NCBI GenBank assembly: GCA_016721925.1
Contig: JADKHE010000006.1
Location: forward strand, 141,501 to 205,500
Reading direction: 5' to 3'
From: Candidatus Skiveiella danica
GTDB taxonomy: Bacteria; Pseudomonadota; Gammaproteobacteria; Burkholderiales; Burkholderiaceae_C
DNA: 64,000 nucleotides
The translations under genes were made by a program, and so were the position numbers. Positions 34,434 to 43,050 of this stretch are shown piece by piece; the first letter of the stretch is position 1, and every line of letters starts with the position of its first letter. The notes below the pieces were generated by a model. The model did no database searches. It had not been told where the DNA came from and was given only the letters and a program-made list of their open reading frames with translations.

Positions 34434-34917
34434 ATGCCCAAATCACTCATCTCAGTCAGCGAATTCGAACCGGAGTTCATCACCGGCCTGAAGGCCATCT
34501 TCGAGGAAAAGATCGTCTTCAATCAGGTGCTGGGCCTGAAGATCACCAGCCTCACGCCCTGCGCTGGTGACCGGGCGTATCGACATGCGTCCTGAGCTTG
34601 TCGGCCATTTCAGCTTCAACCGGATCCATGGGGGCGTGATCAGTGCCGGCCTGGATGCGATGGGCGGCCTGGCCGCGATGGCCGCCATCGGCGCGCGCCA
34701 CATGGACGAGTCGCCGCTGCAGCGCCTGCACCGCTTCTCCAAGCTCGGCACCATCGACCTGCGCATCGACTACCTGCGCCCCGGCATCAGCGAGTATTTC
34801 GAGCTGCGCGCCGAGGTGCTGCGCCTGGGCTCGCGCGTGGCCTCGACCCGCATGGAGTTCCGCGCGGCTGACGGAAAGCTGCTTTCAACCGGAGCGGGTG
34901 CTTACATCGTGTCCTGA
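34434..34917 (+). CDS. PaaI/YiiD-like hotdog thioesterase, frameshifted
   Basis: The N-terminal part (MPKSLISVSEFEPEF... to GLKITSLTP) is read from ATG 34434 and the rest (VTGRIDMRPELVGHFSF, then IHGGVISAGLDAMGG, to the stop at 34917) in the next frame. Deleting the T at about 34560 restores one ~160-residue hotdog protein reading SLTPALVTGRIDM across the join. The HGGxxxxxxD active-site motif is intact. As it stands the gene yields a truncated peptide; an assembly indel is as likely as real inactivation. It lies 25 bases after the acyl-CoA dehydrogenase. Confidence 0.78.
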
Positions 34918-34920
34918 TTC

Positions 34921-34937
34921 GCTATCGTTAGCATAGC
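34921..34937. repeat. GCTAT-N7-ATAGC palindromic motif after the hotdog gene
   Basis: GCTATCGTTAGCATAGC has perfect 5-base inverted arms around a 7-base loop, directly after the stop at 34917 and before the terminator. It resembles the motif at 24741-24757. Confidence 0.35.
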
Positions 34938-34940
34938 TTG

Positions 34941-34975
34941 AAATGACCATTTGACGCTGGGAAGTGGTCATTTTT
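34941..34975 (+). terminator. Rho-independent terminator after the hotdog gene
   Basis: AAATGACCA (34941-34949) pairs with TGGTCATTT (34965-34973) around a 15-base loop, and the downstream strand runs into a T tract to 34975. Confidence 0.65.
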
Positions 34976-34990
34976 GTGGTCATAGATGCA

Positions 34991-35011
34991 AGAAAGCCGC
35001 CCGGGGGCGGC
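34991..35011 (-). terminator. Rho-independent terminator for the minus-strand binding-protein gene
   Basis: GCCGCC (34996-35001) and GGCGGC (35006-35011) form a stem with a 4-base loop; on the minus strand it is followed by TTTCT. It lies 22 bases beyond the stop of the gene ending at 35034. Confidence 0.6.
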
Positions 35012-35033
35012 CTTCTGGCAGGTCAGCGGCGGA

Positions 35034-36206
35034 TCACTTGATCGACATGTACTCCGACACGACCTTCCAGCGGGCATCCTGCAGCTGGGACAGGCGGGTT
35101 GCGTTGCTGCCCAGTCGCTTGGTGGGCGAAAAGGTCAGCTCGGCGCTGCCGAAGATGTCCGGCGGGATCTTCATCGTGTCCATGGTCTTGATGAAGCTGT
35201 CGGTGCTCAGGTTCGGCCCGGCCTTCTGGGCCGCCTGAAGGAAGGCGTCGATCAGGTCGTAGCCATAGACCGAGAACACGGTGGGGTCTTCGTTGAACTT
35301 GGTCTTGTATTTGTTGGCCCAGAACCGGATCGGTTGCGAGGTCTCGTCGGTGTAGGGGTTCTGCACGGTCATGGTGGCATACAACCCATCCATCGCCTTG
35401 CCGCCCAGCTTGTGGATCAGGTCGGTGTAGGCGGCGCTGGAGCCCAGGAAGACGGGGTTGAATCCGGTCTTGCGCGATTCGCCGATGGCGCCAATGGTCT
35501 CGCGGATGATGGTGCCCAGCACGACCATGTCGCAGCCGGAGGCTTTCATCTTGGCCACCTGCGACGAGAAATCGGTGGCGCCGCGCTTGTAGCTGGTCTT
35601 CTCGGCCATGGTCATGCCGATGTCCTTCAGGCCCTCCTCGGCGCCGCGCAGCACTTCCAGCCCGAACTCGTCGTCCTGGTACATGGCGCAGACCTTCTTC
35701 GCGCTCTTTTCCTTGACCAGCTTGGGCGTGGCCAGCCGCATCTGGTCGAAGTAGGTGGCGGCGAAGGAGTACTTGAGCCGATTGAACGGCTCGTACATTT
35801 CGCGCGCGGCCGTGACCGGGAAGAAGTTGATGATGTTCTTCTCGAACAGCACCGGGAAGGTGGCCAGGTTCTGCGCCGTGCCGATGTGGCCGACCATCGC
35901 GAAGATCTTGTCCTGGTTCACCAGCTTCTGCGCAGCCAGTACGGCCTTCTTCGGGTCATAGGCGGAATCCTCGACCTTGAGCACGATCTTGCGGCCATGG
36001 ATGCCGCCCTGCTCGTTGACCTCGTCCACGCGCAGCATCATGCCCAGGCGCACCTGCTTGCCGAAGCCGGCAATCGGACCCGAAAGATCCTGGATGGAGC
36101 CCAGCGTGATCTCCGTCTTGGACACGCCCTGGTTCGAGTTCTGGGCCAGCGCGCCGGTGCTGGCCAGCGCCAGCGCCGCAGCCGCCGGAAGGATTCGGAA
36201 TTTCAT
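35034..36206 (-). CDS. Branched-chain amino-acid-type ABC transporter substrate-binding protein (copy 2)
   Basis: A 390-residue periplasmic protein with a signal peptide (MKFRILPAAAALALASTGALAQ) and a Peripla_BP_6 fold. It contains EITLGSIQDLSGPIAGFGKQ near the N-terminus and ATMTVQNPYTDETSQPIRFW late. An AGGAGA ribosome site precedes the ATG. It is a close paralogue of the protein at 36309-37493; long segments align residue for residue. It belongs to the liv operon upstream. The ligand is unknown; an acyl-CoA synthetase in the operon suggests a carboxylic acid. Confidence 0.92.
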   Translation of the reverse strand: MKFRILPAAAALALASTGALAQNSNQGVSKTEITLGSIQDLSGPIAGFGKQVRLGMMLRVDEVNEQGGIHGRKIVLKVEDSAYDPKKAVLAAQKLVNQDKIFAMVGHIGTAQNLATFPVLFEKNIINFFPVTAAREMYEPFNRLKYSFAATYFDQMRLATPKLVKEKSAKKVCAMYQDDEFGLEVLRGAEEGLKDIGMTMAEKTSYKRGATDFSSQVAKMKASGCDMVVLGTIIRETIGAIGESRKTGFNPVFLGSSAAYTDLIHKLGGKAMDGLYATMTVQNPYTDETSQPIRFWANKYKTKFNEDPTVFSVYGYDLIDAFLQAAQKAGPNLSTDSFIKTMDTMKIPPDIFGSAELTFSPTKRLGSNATRLSQLQDARWKVVSEYMSIK

Positions 36207-36308
36207 GGTGCCTTGTCTCCTGTAGTGGGAAGTCTGTGGTTATAGACCGCTCCCCGTCGCGGCGGACCCGCACTTTCCCTAGTGCACTCCGGCGTTCCGG
36301 GCCGGTGC

Positions 36309-37493
36309 TTACTTGAAGTAGTCGGACACGACCTTCCACTTGCCATCCTGCAACTGCGACAGGCGCGAAGCGTCGCTGCCCAGGTGCTTGGTCGGCGTGA
36401 ACTTCTGTTCCGGCGTGCCGAAGATGTCCGGCGGCACGGTCATGGTGTCCATGGACTTGACGAAGCTGTCGGTGCTCAGGCCGGGGCCGGCCTTCTGCGC
36501 CGCGCGGATGAACAGGTCCATGATGACGTAGCCGTAGGCCGAGAACACCGTCGGGTCTTCGTTGAACTTGGTCTTGTACTTGTTGGCCCAGAAGCGCAGC
36601 GGCTGCGAGGCCTCGTCGAGGTAGGGATTCTGGACGGTCATGGTGGCGTACATGCCGTCCATGGCCTTGCCGCCGAGCTTGTGGATCAGGTCGGTGTAGG
36701 CGGCCACGGAGCCCAGGAACACCGGGTTGAAGCTGGTCTTGCGCGATTCGGCGATGGTGCCAATGGTCTCGCGGATGATGGTGCCCAGCACCACCATGTC
36801 GCAGCCGGCGCCCTTCATTCGGGCCACCTGCGAGGAGAAGTCGGTGGCGCCGCGCTTGAACGAGGTCTTTTCGACCAGTTCCATGTTGATCGTCTTCATG
36901 CCGGCTTCGGCGCCGCGCAGCACTTCGAGGCCGAACTCGTCGTCCTGGTAGATCGCGCAGACCTTCTTGGCGTTCTTTTCCTTGACCATGCGAGGCACGG
37001 CGATGCGCATCTGGTCGTAGTAGGCACTGAGCATGGCGAACTTGAGCGGGTTCAGCGGCTCGTACATCTCGCGTGCGGCGGTCAGCGGCATGAAGTTGAC
37101 GATCTTCTTCTCGAACTGCACCGGCATGGCCGCATTGTTCTGCGCTGTGCCGATGTGGCCGGCCATGATGAAGATCTTGTCCTGGTTCACCAGCTTCTGG
37201 GCGGCCAGCACGGCCTTCTTCGGGTCATAGCCCGAGTCTTCGACCAGCAGCTTTATCTTGCGGCCGTGGATGCCGCCCTGCTCGTTGATCTCGTCCACCC
37301 GCAGTTGCAGCCCATTGCGCGCCTGCTTCCCGTAGCCGGCCAGCGGGCCGGACAGGTCCTGGATTGTGCCGACAAGGATTTCGTCCTTGCTGACGCCCTG
37401 CTGGGCTGCGGCCGGGCTGGCCAGCGTCCACAGCGCCGCGGCGGCGAGCGCGGCAGGAATCAGCGCCTGGAATTTGGAAAACGTTTTTTTCAT
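36309..37493 (-). CDS. Branched-chain amino-acid-type ABC transporter substrate-binding protein (copy 1)
   Basis: A 394-residue periplasmic protein. The signal peptide starts MKKTFSKFQALIPAALAAAA and ends at SPAAAQ; ATG 37493 is preferred over 37532 because AGGAGA lies just upstream. The mature protein opens EILVGTIQDLSGPLAGYGKQ and shares CAIYQDDEFGLEVLRGAE with its downstream paralogue. It is separated from the acyl-CoA synthetase by 19 bases, so it is within the liv operon. Confidence 0.92.
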   Translation of the reverse strand: MKKTFSKFQALIPAALAAAALWTLASPAAAQQGVSKDEILVGTIQDLSGPLAGYGKQARNGLQLRVDEINEQGGIHGRKIKLLVEDSGYDPKKAVLAAQKLVNQDKIFIMAGHIGTAQNNAAMPVQFEKKIVNFMPLTAAREMYEPLNPLKFAMLSAYYDQMRIAVPRMVKEKNAKKVCAIYQDDEFGLEVLRGAEAGMKTINMELVEKTSFKRGATDFSSQVARMKGAGCDMVVLGTIIRETIGTIAESRKTSFNPVFLGSVAAYTDLIHKLGGKAMDGMYATMTVQNPYLDEASQPLRFWANKYKTKFNEDPTVFSAYGYVIMDLFIRAAQKAGPGLSTDSFVKSMDTMTVPPDIFGTPEQKFTPTKHLGSDASRLSQLQDGKWKVVSDYFK

Positions 37494-37512
37494 CGTGTGT
37501 CTCCTGTTGGGT

Positions 37513-39369
37513 TTAGCGGTACATGGCCTCAATCTGCTCGGCGTATTTCTTCTCGACCAGCTTGCGTTTGAGTTTCATGGTCGGGGTGAGTTCCTCGTCT
37601 TCGGCGCTCAGCTGGGTTTCGAGCAGGAAGAACTTCTTGATCTGCTCGACGCGGGCGAACTTCTTGTTCACGTCGTCGATCACGCCCTGGATCAGCGCCT
37701 GGACTTCGAGCGAGCGCGTCAGGCTGCTGTAGTTGGAGAACGGCACGTCGTGGTCCTGCGCGTATTTTTCGACGTTCTCCTGGTCGATCATGATGATCAC
37801 GGTCAGGTAGGGCCGCTTGTCGCCGATGACGACCGCATCCGTCACATAAGGCGAGAACTTGAGCTCGTTTTCCAGCTCGCTGGGCGTGATGTTCTTGCCG
37901 CCGGCCGTGATGATGATGTCCTTCATCCGGTCGGTGATCCTGAAGTAGCCGTCCTCGTCCATCAGCCCGACATCGCCGGTGTGCAGCCAGCCTTCGGCGT
38001 CGATGGTTTCGGCGGTTTTCTCCGGCAGGTTCAGGTAGCCGGCAAACACGTTGGGGCCGCGCACCAGGATCTCGCCCGTGGCCGGATCGATCTTCACTTC
38101 GTTGAACTCCGCGGCCGGGCCGATCGAGCCGGGCTTGATGCGCGCAGCCGGCACGCCGGTGGAGGCGCCGCAGGTCTCGGTCATGCCCCACACTTCCAGC
38201 ATGGGCACGCCCAGCGCCAGGTACCACTTGACCAATTCCGGCGAAATCGGCGCCGCTCCCGTGACCAGGAAGCGCGCGCGGTGAATGCCGATGAGTTTGC
38301 GCACGTTGTTCAGCGCCAGCCAGCGCGCCAGCGTGAACTGCGCCTTCAAGCCACCGCTGACGGTCTGGCCGGCCAGCACCAGGTCCGCGATCTGCTTGCC
38401 CACACCGATGGCCCAGGCATAGGTGGCGCGCTGCAAGGGACTGGCTTCCTTGAGCGTGATCATCACCCCGGAATAGAACTTCTCCCAGACCCGCGGAACC
38501 GCCGTGAACACGGTGGGCGCGATCTCGCGCACGTTCTCGGGCACGGTCTCGGGGTTTTCCACAAAGTTGAGCTTGGCACCGGTGTAGAGCGAGAAGTACT
38601 CGCCGCCCATGCGCTCGGCGATGTGGCACAAGGGCAGGAAGCACATGCACTCGTCGGCCTCGGTGCGCGCGATCAGCGTGTTGTAGCCGCGCACCGTATA
38701 GACCAGGCCACCATGGGTGTGCATCGCGCCCTTGGGCTTGCCGGTGGTGCCCGAGGTGTAGACCAGGATCGCCAGGTCTTCGGGCTTGCAGGCCTTGACG
38801 CGCTGCATCAGTGCATCGGCGTGCAGCGCGTTGAATTCGCGGCCCAGTTCGCGCAGCTTCGCCAGGCTGAGAACACCGGGGTCGTCCAGCTTGTGCAGGC
38901 CTTCCATGTCGAACACGACGATCTTGCGCAGCATCGGCAGCTGCTCGCGCACCTCGAGCGCCTTGTCGAGTTGCTCGTCGTCTTCGACGAACAACACCGT
39001 GGTGCGCGAGTCCTCGCACAGGTAGTGCACCTGGCTGGCCGCATCGGTGGGGTAGATGCCATTGGAGACACCGCCGCAGCTGAGCACTGCCAGGTCGGCC
39101 AGCACCCACTCGATCACGGTGTTGGACAGGATCGAGGCCGTCTCCTGCGGCTTGAAGCCCAGGCTCATGAGGCCGCCGGCGATCTCGCGCACGGCCTCGG
39201 CGGTCTGCTGCCAGGTCCAACTGCGCCAGATGCCGAGCTCTTTCTGGCGCATCCACACGTTGGGCCCGCGCTGCTCGACGGCGTTCCAGAACATCGCCGA
39301 GATGGTGTCGCCCGCCACCACGAGGTCGGTGCGGGGCTGGATCTGTGACAGGTCCCAAAGATTGCTCAT
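37513..39369 (-). CDS. Long-chain acyl-CoA synthetase (AMP-forming)
   Basis: A 618-residue adenylate-forming ligase. The AMP/ATP P-loop motif is LVYTSGTTGKPKGAMHTHGG, then WGMTETCGAST, and GWLHTGDVGLMDEDGYFRITDR; the C-terminal hinge and Lys region is KDIIITAGGKNITPSELEN. The length and the FAA1-like C-terminus fit long-chain or related acids. It lies six bases after livF, inside a transport operon, implying that the imported acid is activated to CoA on entry. Confidence 0.93.
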   Translation of the reverse strand: MSNLWDLSQIQPRTDLVVAGDTISAMFWNAVEQRGPNVWMRQKELGIWRSWTWQQTAEAVREIAGGLMSLGFKPQETASILSNTVIEWVLADLAVLSCGGVSNGIYPTDAASQVHYLCEDSRTTVLFVEDDEQLDKALEVREQLPMLRKIVVFDMEGLHKLDDPGVLSLAKLRELGREFNALHADALMQRVKACKPEDLAILVYTSGTTGKPKGAMHTHGGLVYTVRGYNTLIARTEADECMCFLPLCHIAERMGGEYFSLYTGAKLNFVENPETVPENVREIAPTVFTAVPRVWEKFYSGVMITLKEASPLQRATYAWAIGVGKQIADLVLAGQTVSGGLKAQFTLARWLALNNVRKLIGIHRARFLVTGAAPISPELVKWYLALGVPMLEVWGMTETCGASTGVPAARIKPGSIGPAAEFNEVKIDPATGEILVRGPNVFAGYLNLPEKTAETIDAEGWLHTGDVGLMDEDGYFRITDRMKDIIITAGGKNITPSELENELKFSPYVTDAVVIGDKRPYLTVIIMIDQENVEKYAQDHDVPFSNYSSLTRSLEVQALIQGVIDDVNKKFARVEQIKKFFLLETQLSAEDEELTPTMKLKRKLVEKKYAEQIEAMYR

Positions 39370-39375
39370 GCCGGC

Positions 39376-40179
39376 TTATCTCCAGTTCTTTTTCTTTTTC
39401 CAGCGCCGCTCACCGCGTTGGCCGGTTTCCTTCATGCCCAGGTAGAACTCCTTGATGTCCTCCTTCTCGCGAAGACGGGCGCAGGTGTCTTCCATCACGA
39501 TGCGGCCGTTCTCCAGCACGTAGCCGTAGTCCGCGGCGTTGAGCGCCATGTTGGCGTTCTGCTCGACCAGCAGGATGGTGGTGCCGCGTTCGCGGTTGAT
39601 GCGCACCACGATCTCGAAGATCTCCTTGGTGAGCTTCGGGGACAGGCCCAGGCTGGGCTCGTCGAGCAGGATCAGGTCGGGCGCGGCCATGATCGCCCGC
39701 GAGATCGAAAGCATCTGCTGCTGGCCGCCGGAAAGCAGGCCGGCGTCCTGCGCGGTGCGCTCCTTCAGGATCGGGAAATAACCGTAGACCGCCTCCATGT
39801 CGCGCGCCACGCCATCGCGGTCCTTGCGGGTGTAGGCGCCCATGAGCAGGTTGTCGTGCACGCTCAGCAGCGGAAACACCTCGCGGCCTTCGGGCACGTG
39901 GCTCAGGCCCTGCTGCACGATGAAGGCCGGGTCGCGGGCGGTGATGTTCTGGCCTTTGAACTCGATCGAACCCTTGCGGGGGTCGATGATGCCGGAGATG
40001 GTTTTCAGGATCGTGGTCTTGCCGGCGCCGTTGGAGCCGAGCACGGTGGCGATCTCGCCGCGGCGCACTTTCAGGCTGACCCCACGAATTGCCTTGATCG
40101 GGCCGTAGGCGCTCTCGACGTTGAGCAGTTTCAGCACCGGCGCGTCGCCGCCGGCGGTGGATGGGGGCGCTGCGCTCAT
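39376..40179 (-). CDS. livF: LivF-type ABC transporter ATP-binding protein
   Basis: A 267-residue ATPase. Walker A is GSNGAGKTT, the signature LSGGQQQML, Walker B LILLDEPSLGLSP, with the H-loop replaced in style by LLVEQN as in LivF proteins. The start at 40179 overlaps the livG stop by four bases. The unusually basic C-terminus (RRWKKKKNWR) has no known role. It energises uptake through LivH/LivM. Confidence 0.95.
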   Translation of the reverse strand: MSAAPPSTAGGDAPVLKLLNVESAYGPIKAIRGVSLKVRRGEIATVLGSNGAGKTTILKTISGIIDPRKGSIEFKGQNITARDPAFIVQQGLSHVPEGREVFPLLSVHDNLLMGAYTRKDRDGVARDMEAVYGYFPILKERTAQDAGLLSGGQQQMLSISRAIMAAPDLILLDEPSLGLSPKLTKEIFEIVVRINRERGTTILLVEQNANMALNAADYGYVLENGRIVMEDTCARLREKEDIKEFYLGMKETGQRGERRWKKKKNWR

Positions 40180-41000
40180 GCGGGCCTCCGCAGCGAGGAC
40201 ACGTCGTCGATCGATCCGAGATAGGCCTCGATCACACCCGGGTCGTTCTGCACTTCGCGCGGCGTGCCCATGGCCAGCACCTCGCCCTGGTTCATGGCCA
40301 GCACCCGGTCGGACACCTTGGAGACCAGCGTCATGTCGTGTTCGACCATCAGCACGGTGATGCCCAGGTCGTTCTTGATGTCGGCAATCCAGAAGGCCAT
40401 GTCGTCGGTCTCTTCCACGTTCAGGCCGGAGGAGGGTTCGTCCAGCAGCAGCAGCTTGGGTTCGGTGCACAGCGCGCGGGCCATTTCCACCACCTTGCGC
40501 ACGCCGTAGGGCAGGCCGGCAACGAGCGTGTCCCGGTAGTGCTGAAGGTCGAGGAAGTCGATGACCTGCTCGGCTTTCTCGCGGGCCTCAAGCTCGGCCG
40601 CGCGCGTGGCGGGCGTGAAGAACAGTTCGCTCCAGAAACCGGTCTTGCGGTGGGTGTGCCGCCCGATCAGCAGGTTGTGCAGCACCGTGGCGTGCTCGAA
40701 CAGCTCGATGTTCTGGAAGGTGCGCGCAATGCCGAGCGAAGCAATCGCGTGGGGGGGCTGTTCGGTGAGCTTGAGAGGCCCCTGCGGTCCGAGATAGGTG
40801 ATCTCGCCGGCGGTCGGGGTGTAGATGCGGCTGATGAGGTTGAACACGGTGGTCTTGCCGGCGCCGTTGGGCCCGATCAGCGTGAACACCTCGCCAGGCC
40901 TCACATCGAAGCTCACATTGTTGACTGCCAGCACGCCGCCAAAGCGCACGCTCAGATTTTGTGCCGACAGCAGGGTGTCGTTCATCGGTGCCGCGCTCAT
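40176..41000 (-). CDS. livG: LivG-type ABC transporter ATP-binding protein
   Basis: A 274-residue ATPase. Walker A GPNGAGKTT, then the LivG-type insertion around ARTFQNIELFEHATVLHNLL, Walker B LLLLDEPSSGLN and the switch VEHDM. The signature segment reads LPYGVRKVVEMARAL, as is usual for LivG. It overlaps livM and livF by four bases each, so the ATPases are translated together. Confidence 0.95.
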   Translation of the reverse strand: MSAAPMNDTLLSAQNLSVRFGGVLAVNNVSFDVRPGEVFTLIGPNGAGKTTVFNLISRIYTPTAGEITYLGPQGPLKLTEQPPHAIASLGIARTFQNIELFEHATVLHNLLIGRHTHRKTGFWSELFFTPATRAAELEAREKAEQVIDFLDLQHYRDTLVAGLPYGVRKVVEMARALCTEPKLLLLDEPSSGLNVEETDDMAFWIADIKNDLGITVLMVEHDMTLVSKVSDRVLAMNQGEVLAMGTPREVQNDPGVIEAYLGSIDDVSSLRRPA

Positions 41001-42073
41001 TTCAGCCTATCGGATTTCTGGAAGGACTTCTGCCGCTTGAACATGCCCTGGCGGTAGAACGGGAACAGCTGGAACCAGGCGCGCACCTTGAGCCAGCGGC
41101 CGTACAGGCCCAGCGGCTCGAACAGCACGAACGCCACCAGCACCACGCCGTAGACCACGGCCTGCAGGCCGGGCGCCTGGCCGACCGCGGCAGGGAGGTA
41201 GTCCTTGGTCAGGGAGATCACCTGCGGCATGGTGATCAGGAAGATGGCGCCCAGGAAGGCACCGTGCACCGAGCCCAGCCCGCCGATCACCACCATCAGC
41301 AGCAGGTCGATCGACTGGATGATGTTGAACTGGTCGGGCGAGATGAACTGCAGCTTGTGCGCATACAGCGCGCCGCCCACGCCGGCCAGCGCCGCCGACA
41401 GCGCGAACGACAGCGTCTTGTAGCGCGCCAGGTGGATGCCCATGCTCTGGGCAGAGATTTCCGAGTCGCGGATGGCCACGAAGGCGCGCCCGGTGGACGA
41501 GCGCAGCAGGTTCAGGATGCCCAGGGTGGCCGCCACGGTGATGAACAGGCACAGGTAGTAGAAGCCTTCGCCGCTATCCACCTTCCAGCCGAACAGGTCG
41601 GGCGCCTTGATGTGGATGCCGGCATTGCCGCCGGTGACCTTTTCCCAGCGTGCCAGCACTTCCTCGACGATGAAGCCGAAGGACAAGGTGGCCATGCCCA
41701 GATAAATGCCCTTGACCCGCAGCGCCGGCAGGCCCACCACGACGCCCACCGTCGCCGACAGGCCGGCGGCGCAGAGCAGGGCCAGCGGGAACGGCACGCC
41801 GGCGTTGGTCAGCACCGCCTGCGTGTAGGCACCGACGCCGAGAAAGGCCGCGTGACCCAGGGAAAACTGTCCGGTGAAGCCGGCCAGCAGCATCAGCCCG
41901 AGGCCCACGATGGCATAAATCAGGATGAACGTCATCTGGGCCAGCCAGTACTCGGCAAACAGCCACGGCGCCCCCAGCAGCAGCAGGGCGAGCAGTCCGT
42001 ACCAGAAGACGTGTCCGCCATGCTTGGCCAGGTTGATGTCCTGGGCGTAGCTGGTCTTGAAAATGAAACGCAT
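40997..42073 (-). CDS. livM: LivM-type ABC transporter permease
   Basis: A 358-residue permease with about nine to ten hydrophobic helices and the family stretches GQFSLGHAAFLGVGAY and SMGIHLARYKTLSFALSAALAGVGGAL. ATG 42073 overlaps the livH stop by one base. The C-terminal tail after the last helix is long and basic (residues about 320-358). The substrate is not evident from the sequence. Confidence 0.94.
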   Translation of the reverse strand: MRFIFKTSYAQDINLAKHGGHVFWYGLLALLLLGAPWLFAEYWLAQMTFILIYAIVGLGLMLLAGFTGQFSLGHAAFLGVGAYTQAVLTNAGVPFPLALLCAAGLSATVGVVVGLPALRVKGIYLGMATLSFGFIVEEVLARWEKVTGGNAGIHIKAPDLFGWKVDSGEGFYYLCLFITVAATLGILNLLRSSTGRAFVAIRDSEISAQSMGIHLARYKTLSFALSAALAGVGGALYAHKLQFISPDQFNIIQSIDLLLMVVIGGLGSVHGAFLGAIFLITMPQVISLTKDYLPAAVGQAPGLQAVVYGVVLVAFVLFEPLGLYGRWLKVRAWFQLFPFYRQGMFKRQKSFQKSDRLK

Positions 42074-42948
42074 CAGACTTTCTTCCTGAGTTTTTCGCCG
42101 AACAGGCCGTTGGGCTTGACCATCAGCATGATCAGCACCACCACATAGGGCGCAGTGTCCTTGAACCCGGCGGGGAGGTAGAAGCCGGAGAGGGATTCCA
42201 CGATGCCGATGATCAGGCCGCCGACAATGGCGCCCGGCAAGCTGGTGAAGCCGCCGACCACCGCCGCGGGGAAGGCCTTCAGGCCGATGAAACCCATGTT
42301 GGCGTGCACGAAGGTGATGGGCGCCAGCAGCAGGCCGGCGATAGCGGCCACGGCGGCGGCCAGACCCCATACCAGGCCATTGAGCGTCTTGACCGGAATG
42401 CCCATGTAATAGGCGGCGAGCTGGTTCTGCGACGAGGCCTGCATCGCCATGCCGAGCTTGCTGTAGCGGAACATCGCAAACAGCCCGGCGCACAGCACGG
42501 CCGTCGCGGCAATCACCACCATCTGCTCCACGTTGAGCACCAGCGCGCCGAGCTTCCAGATCTGGTCCTTGTAGGGCACGGGCAGGGTGTGGGTCTCGGT
42601 GCCGATGTTGGGGATCATGGTGATGAGGCCGCGCGCCACGTAGGCGATGCCGATGGTCAGCATGACTATGGAGAAAGCCGGCTGACCCAGGATCGGCCGG
42701 ATCACGATGCGCTCCAGCAGCACACCGAAAAGGCCCATGGCAATGATGGCGGCGATCACCGCCGCCCAGAACGGAAAGCCCAGCATCGTCATGCCGGCCA
42801 GGCCACCGAAAGCACCCAGCATCATCAGATCGCCCTGGGCGAAGCTCACGGTCTCAGTGGCCTTGTAGATCAGCACGAACCCGAGCGCAATCAGGCCGTA
42901 GATGCATCCGATCGCGATGCCGCTGATGACCAATTGAAGAAACTGCAC
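42073..42948 (-). CDS. livH: LivH-type ABC transporter permease
   Basis: A 291-residue permease, the first gene of the operon. It begins QLVISGIAIGCIYGLIALGF and has the family motif VSFAQGDLMMLGAFGG near residue 35, with eight or so membrane helices. An AGGAGG site lies upstream of ATG 42948. The 100-base gap to the divergent crotonase gene at 43051 should hold the operon promoter, though no clear -35/-10 was found. Confidence 0.95.
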   Translation of the reverse strand: MQFLQLVISGIAIGCIYGLIALGFVLIYKATETVSFAQGDLMMLGAFGGLAGMTMLGFPFWAAVIAAIIAMGLFGVLLERIVIRPILGQPAFSIVMLTIGIAYVARGLITMIPNIGTETHTLPVPYKDQIWKLGALVLNVEQMVVIAATAVLCAGLFAMFRYSKLGMAMQASSQNQLAAYYMGIPVKTLNGLVWGLAAAVAAIAGLLLAPITFVHANMGFIGLKAFPAAVVGGFTSLPGAIVGGLIIGIVESLSGFYLPAGFKDTAPYVVVLIMLMVKPNGLFGEKLRKKV

Positions 42949-43050
42949 AGTGCCTCCTGAAGCGTTGCGCGGTTATACCGGTGGATCGCGCAACGGCGCT
43001 TAGGGTTGTTCCCCATAGCCTGTCGCGACCGGCTCATGTGTGATCGCCGC

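Noticed and set aside
36282..39348. Long plus-strand open frames opposite the binding proteins and the acyl-CoA synthetase
   Set aside because: His/Val/Leu/Gly-rich shadows of minus-strand genes that have complete conserved motifs.
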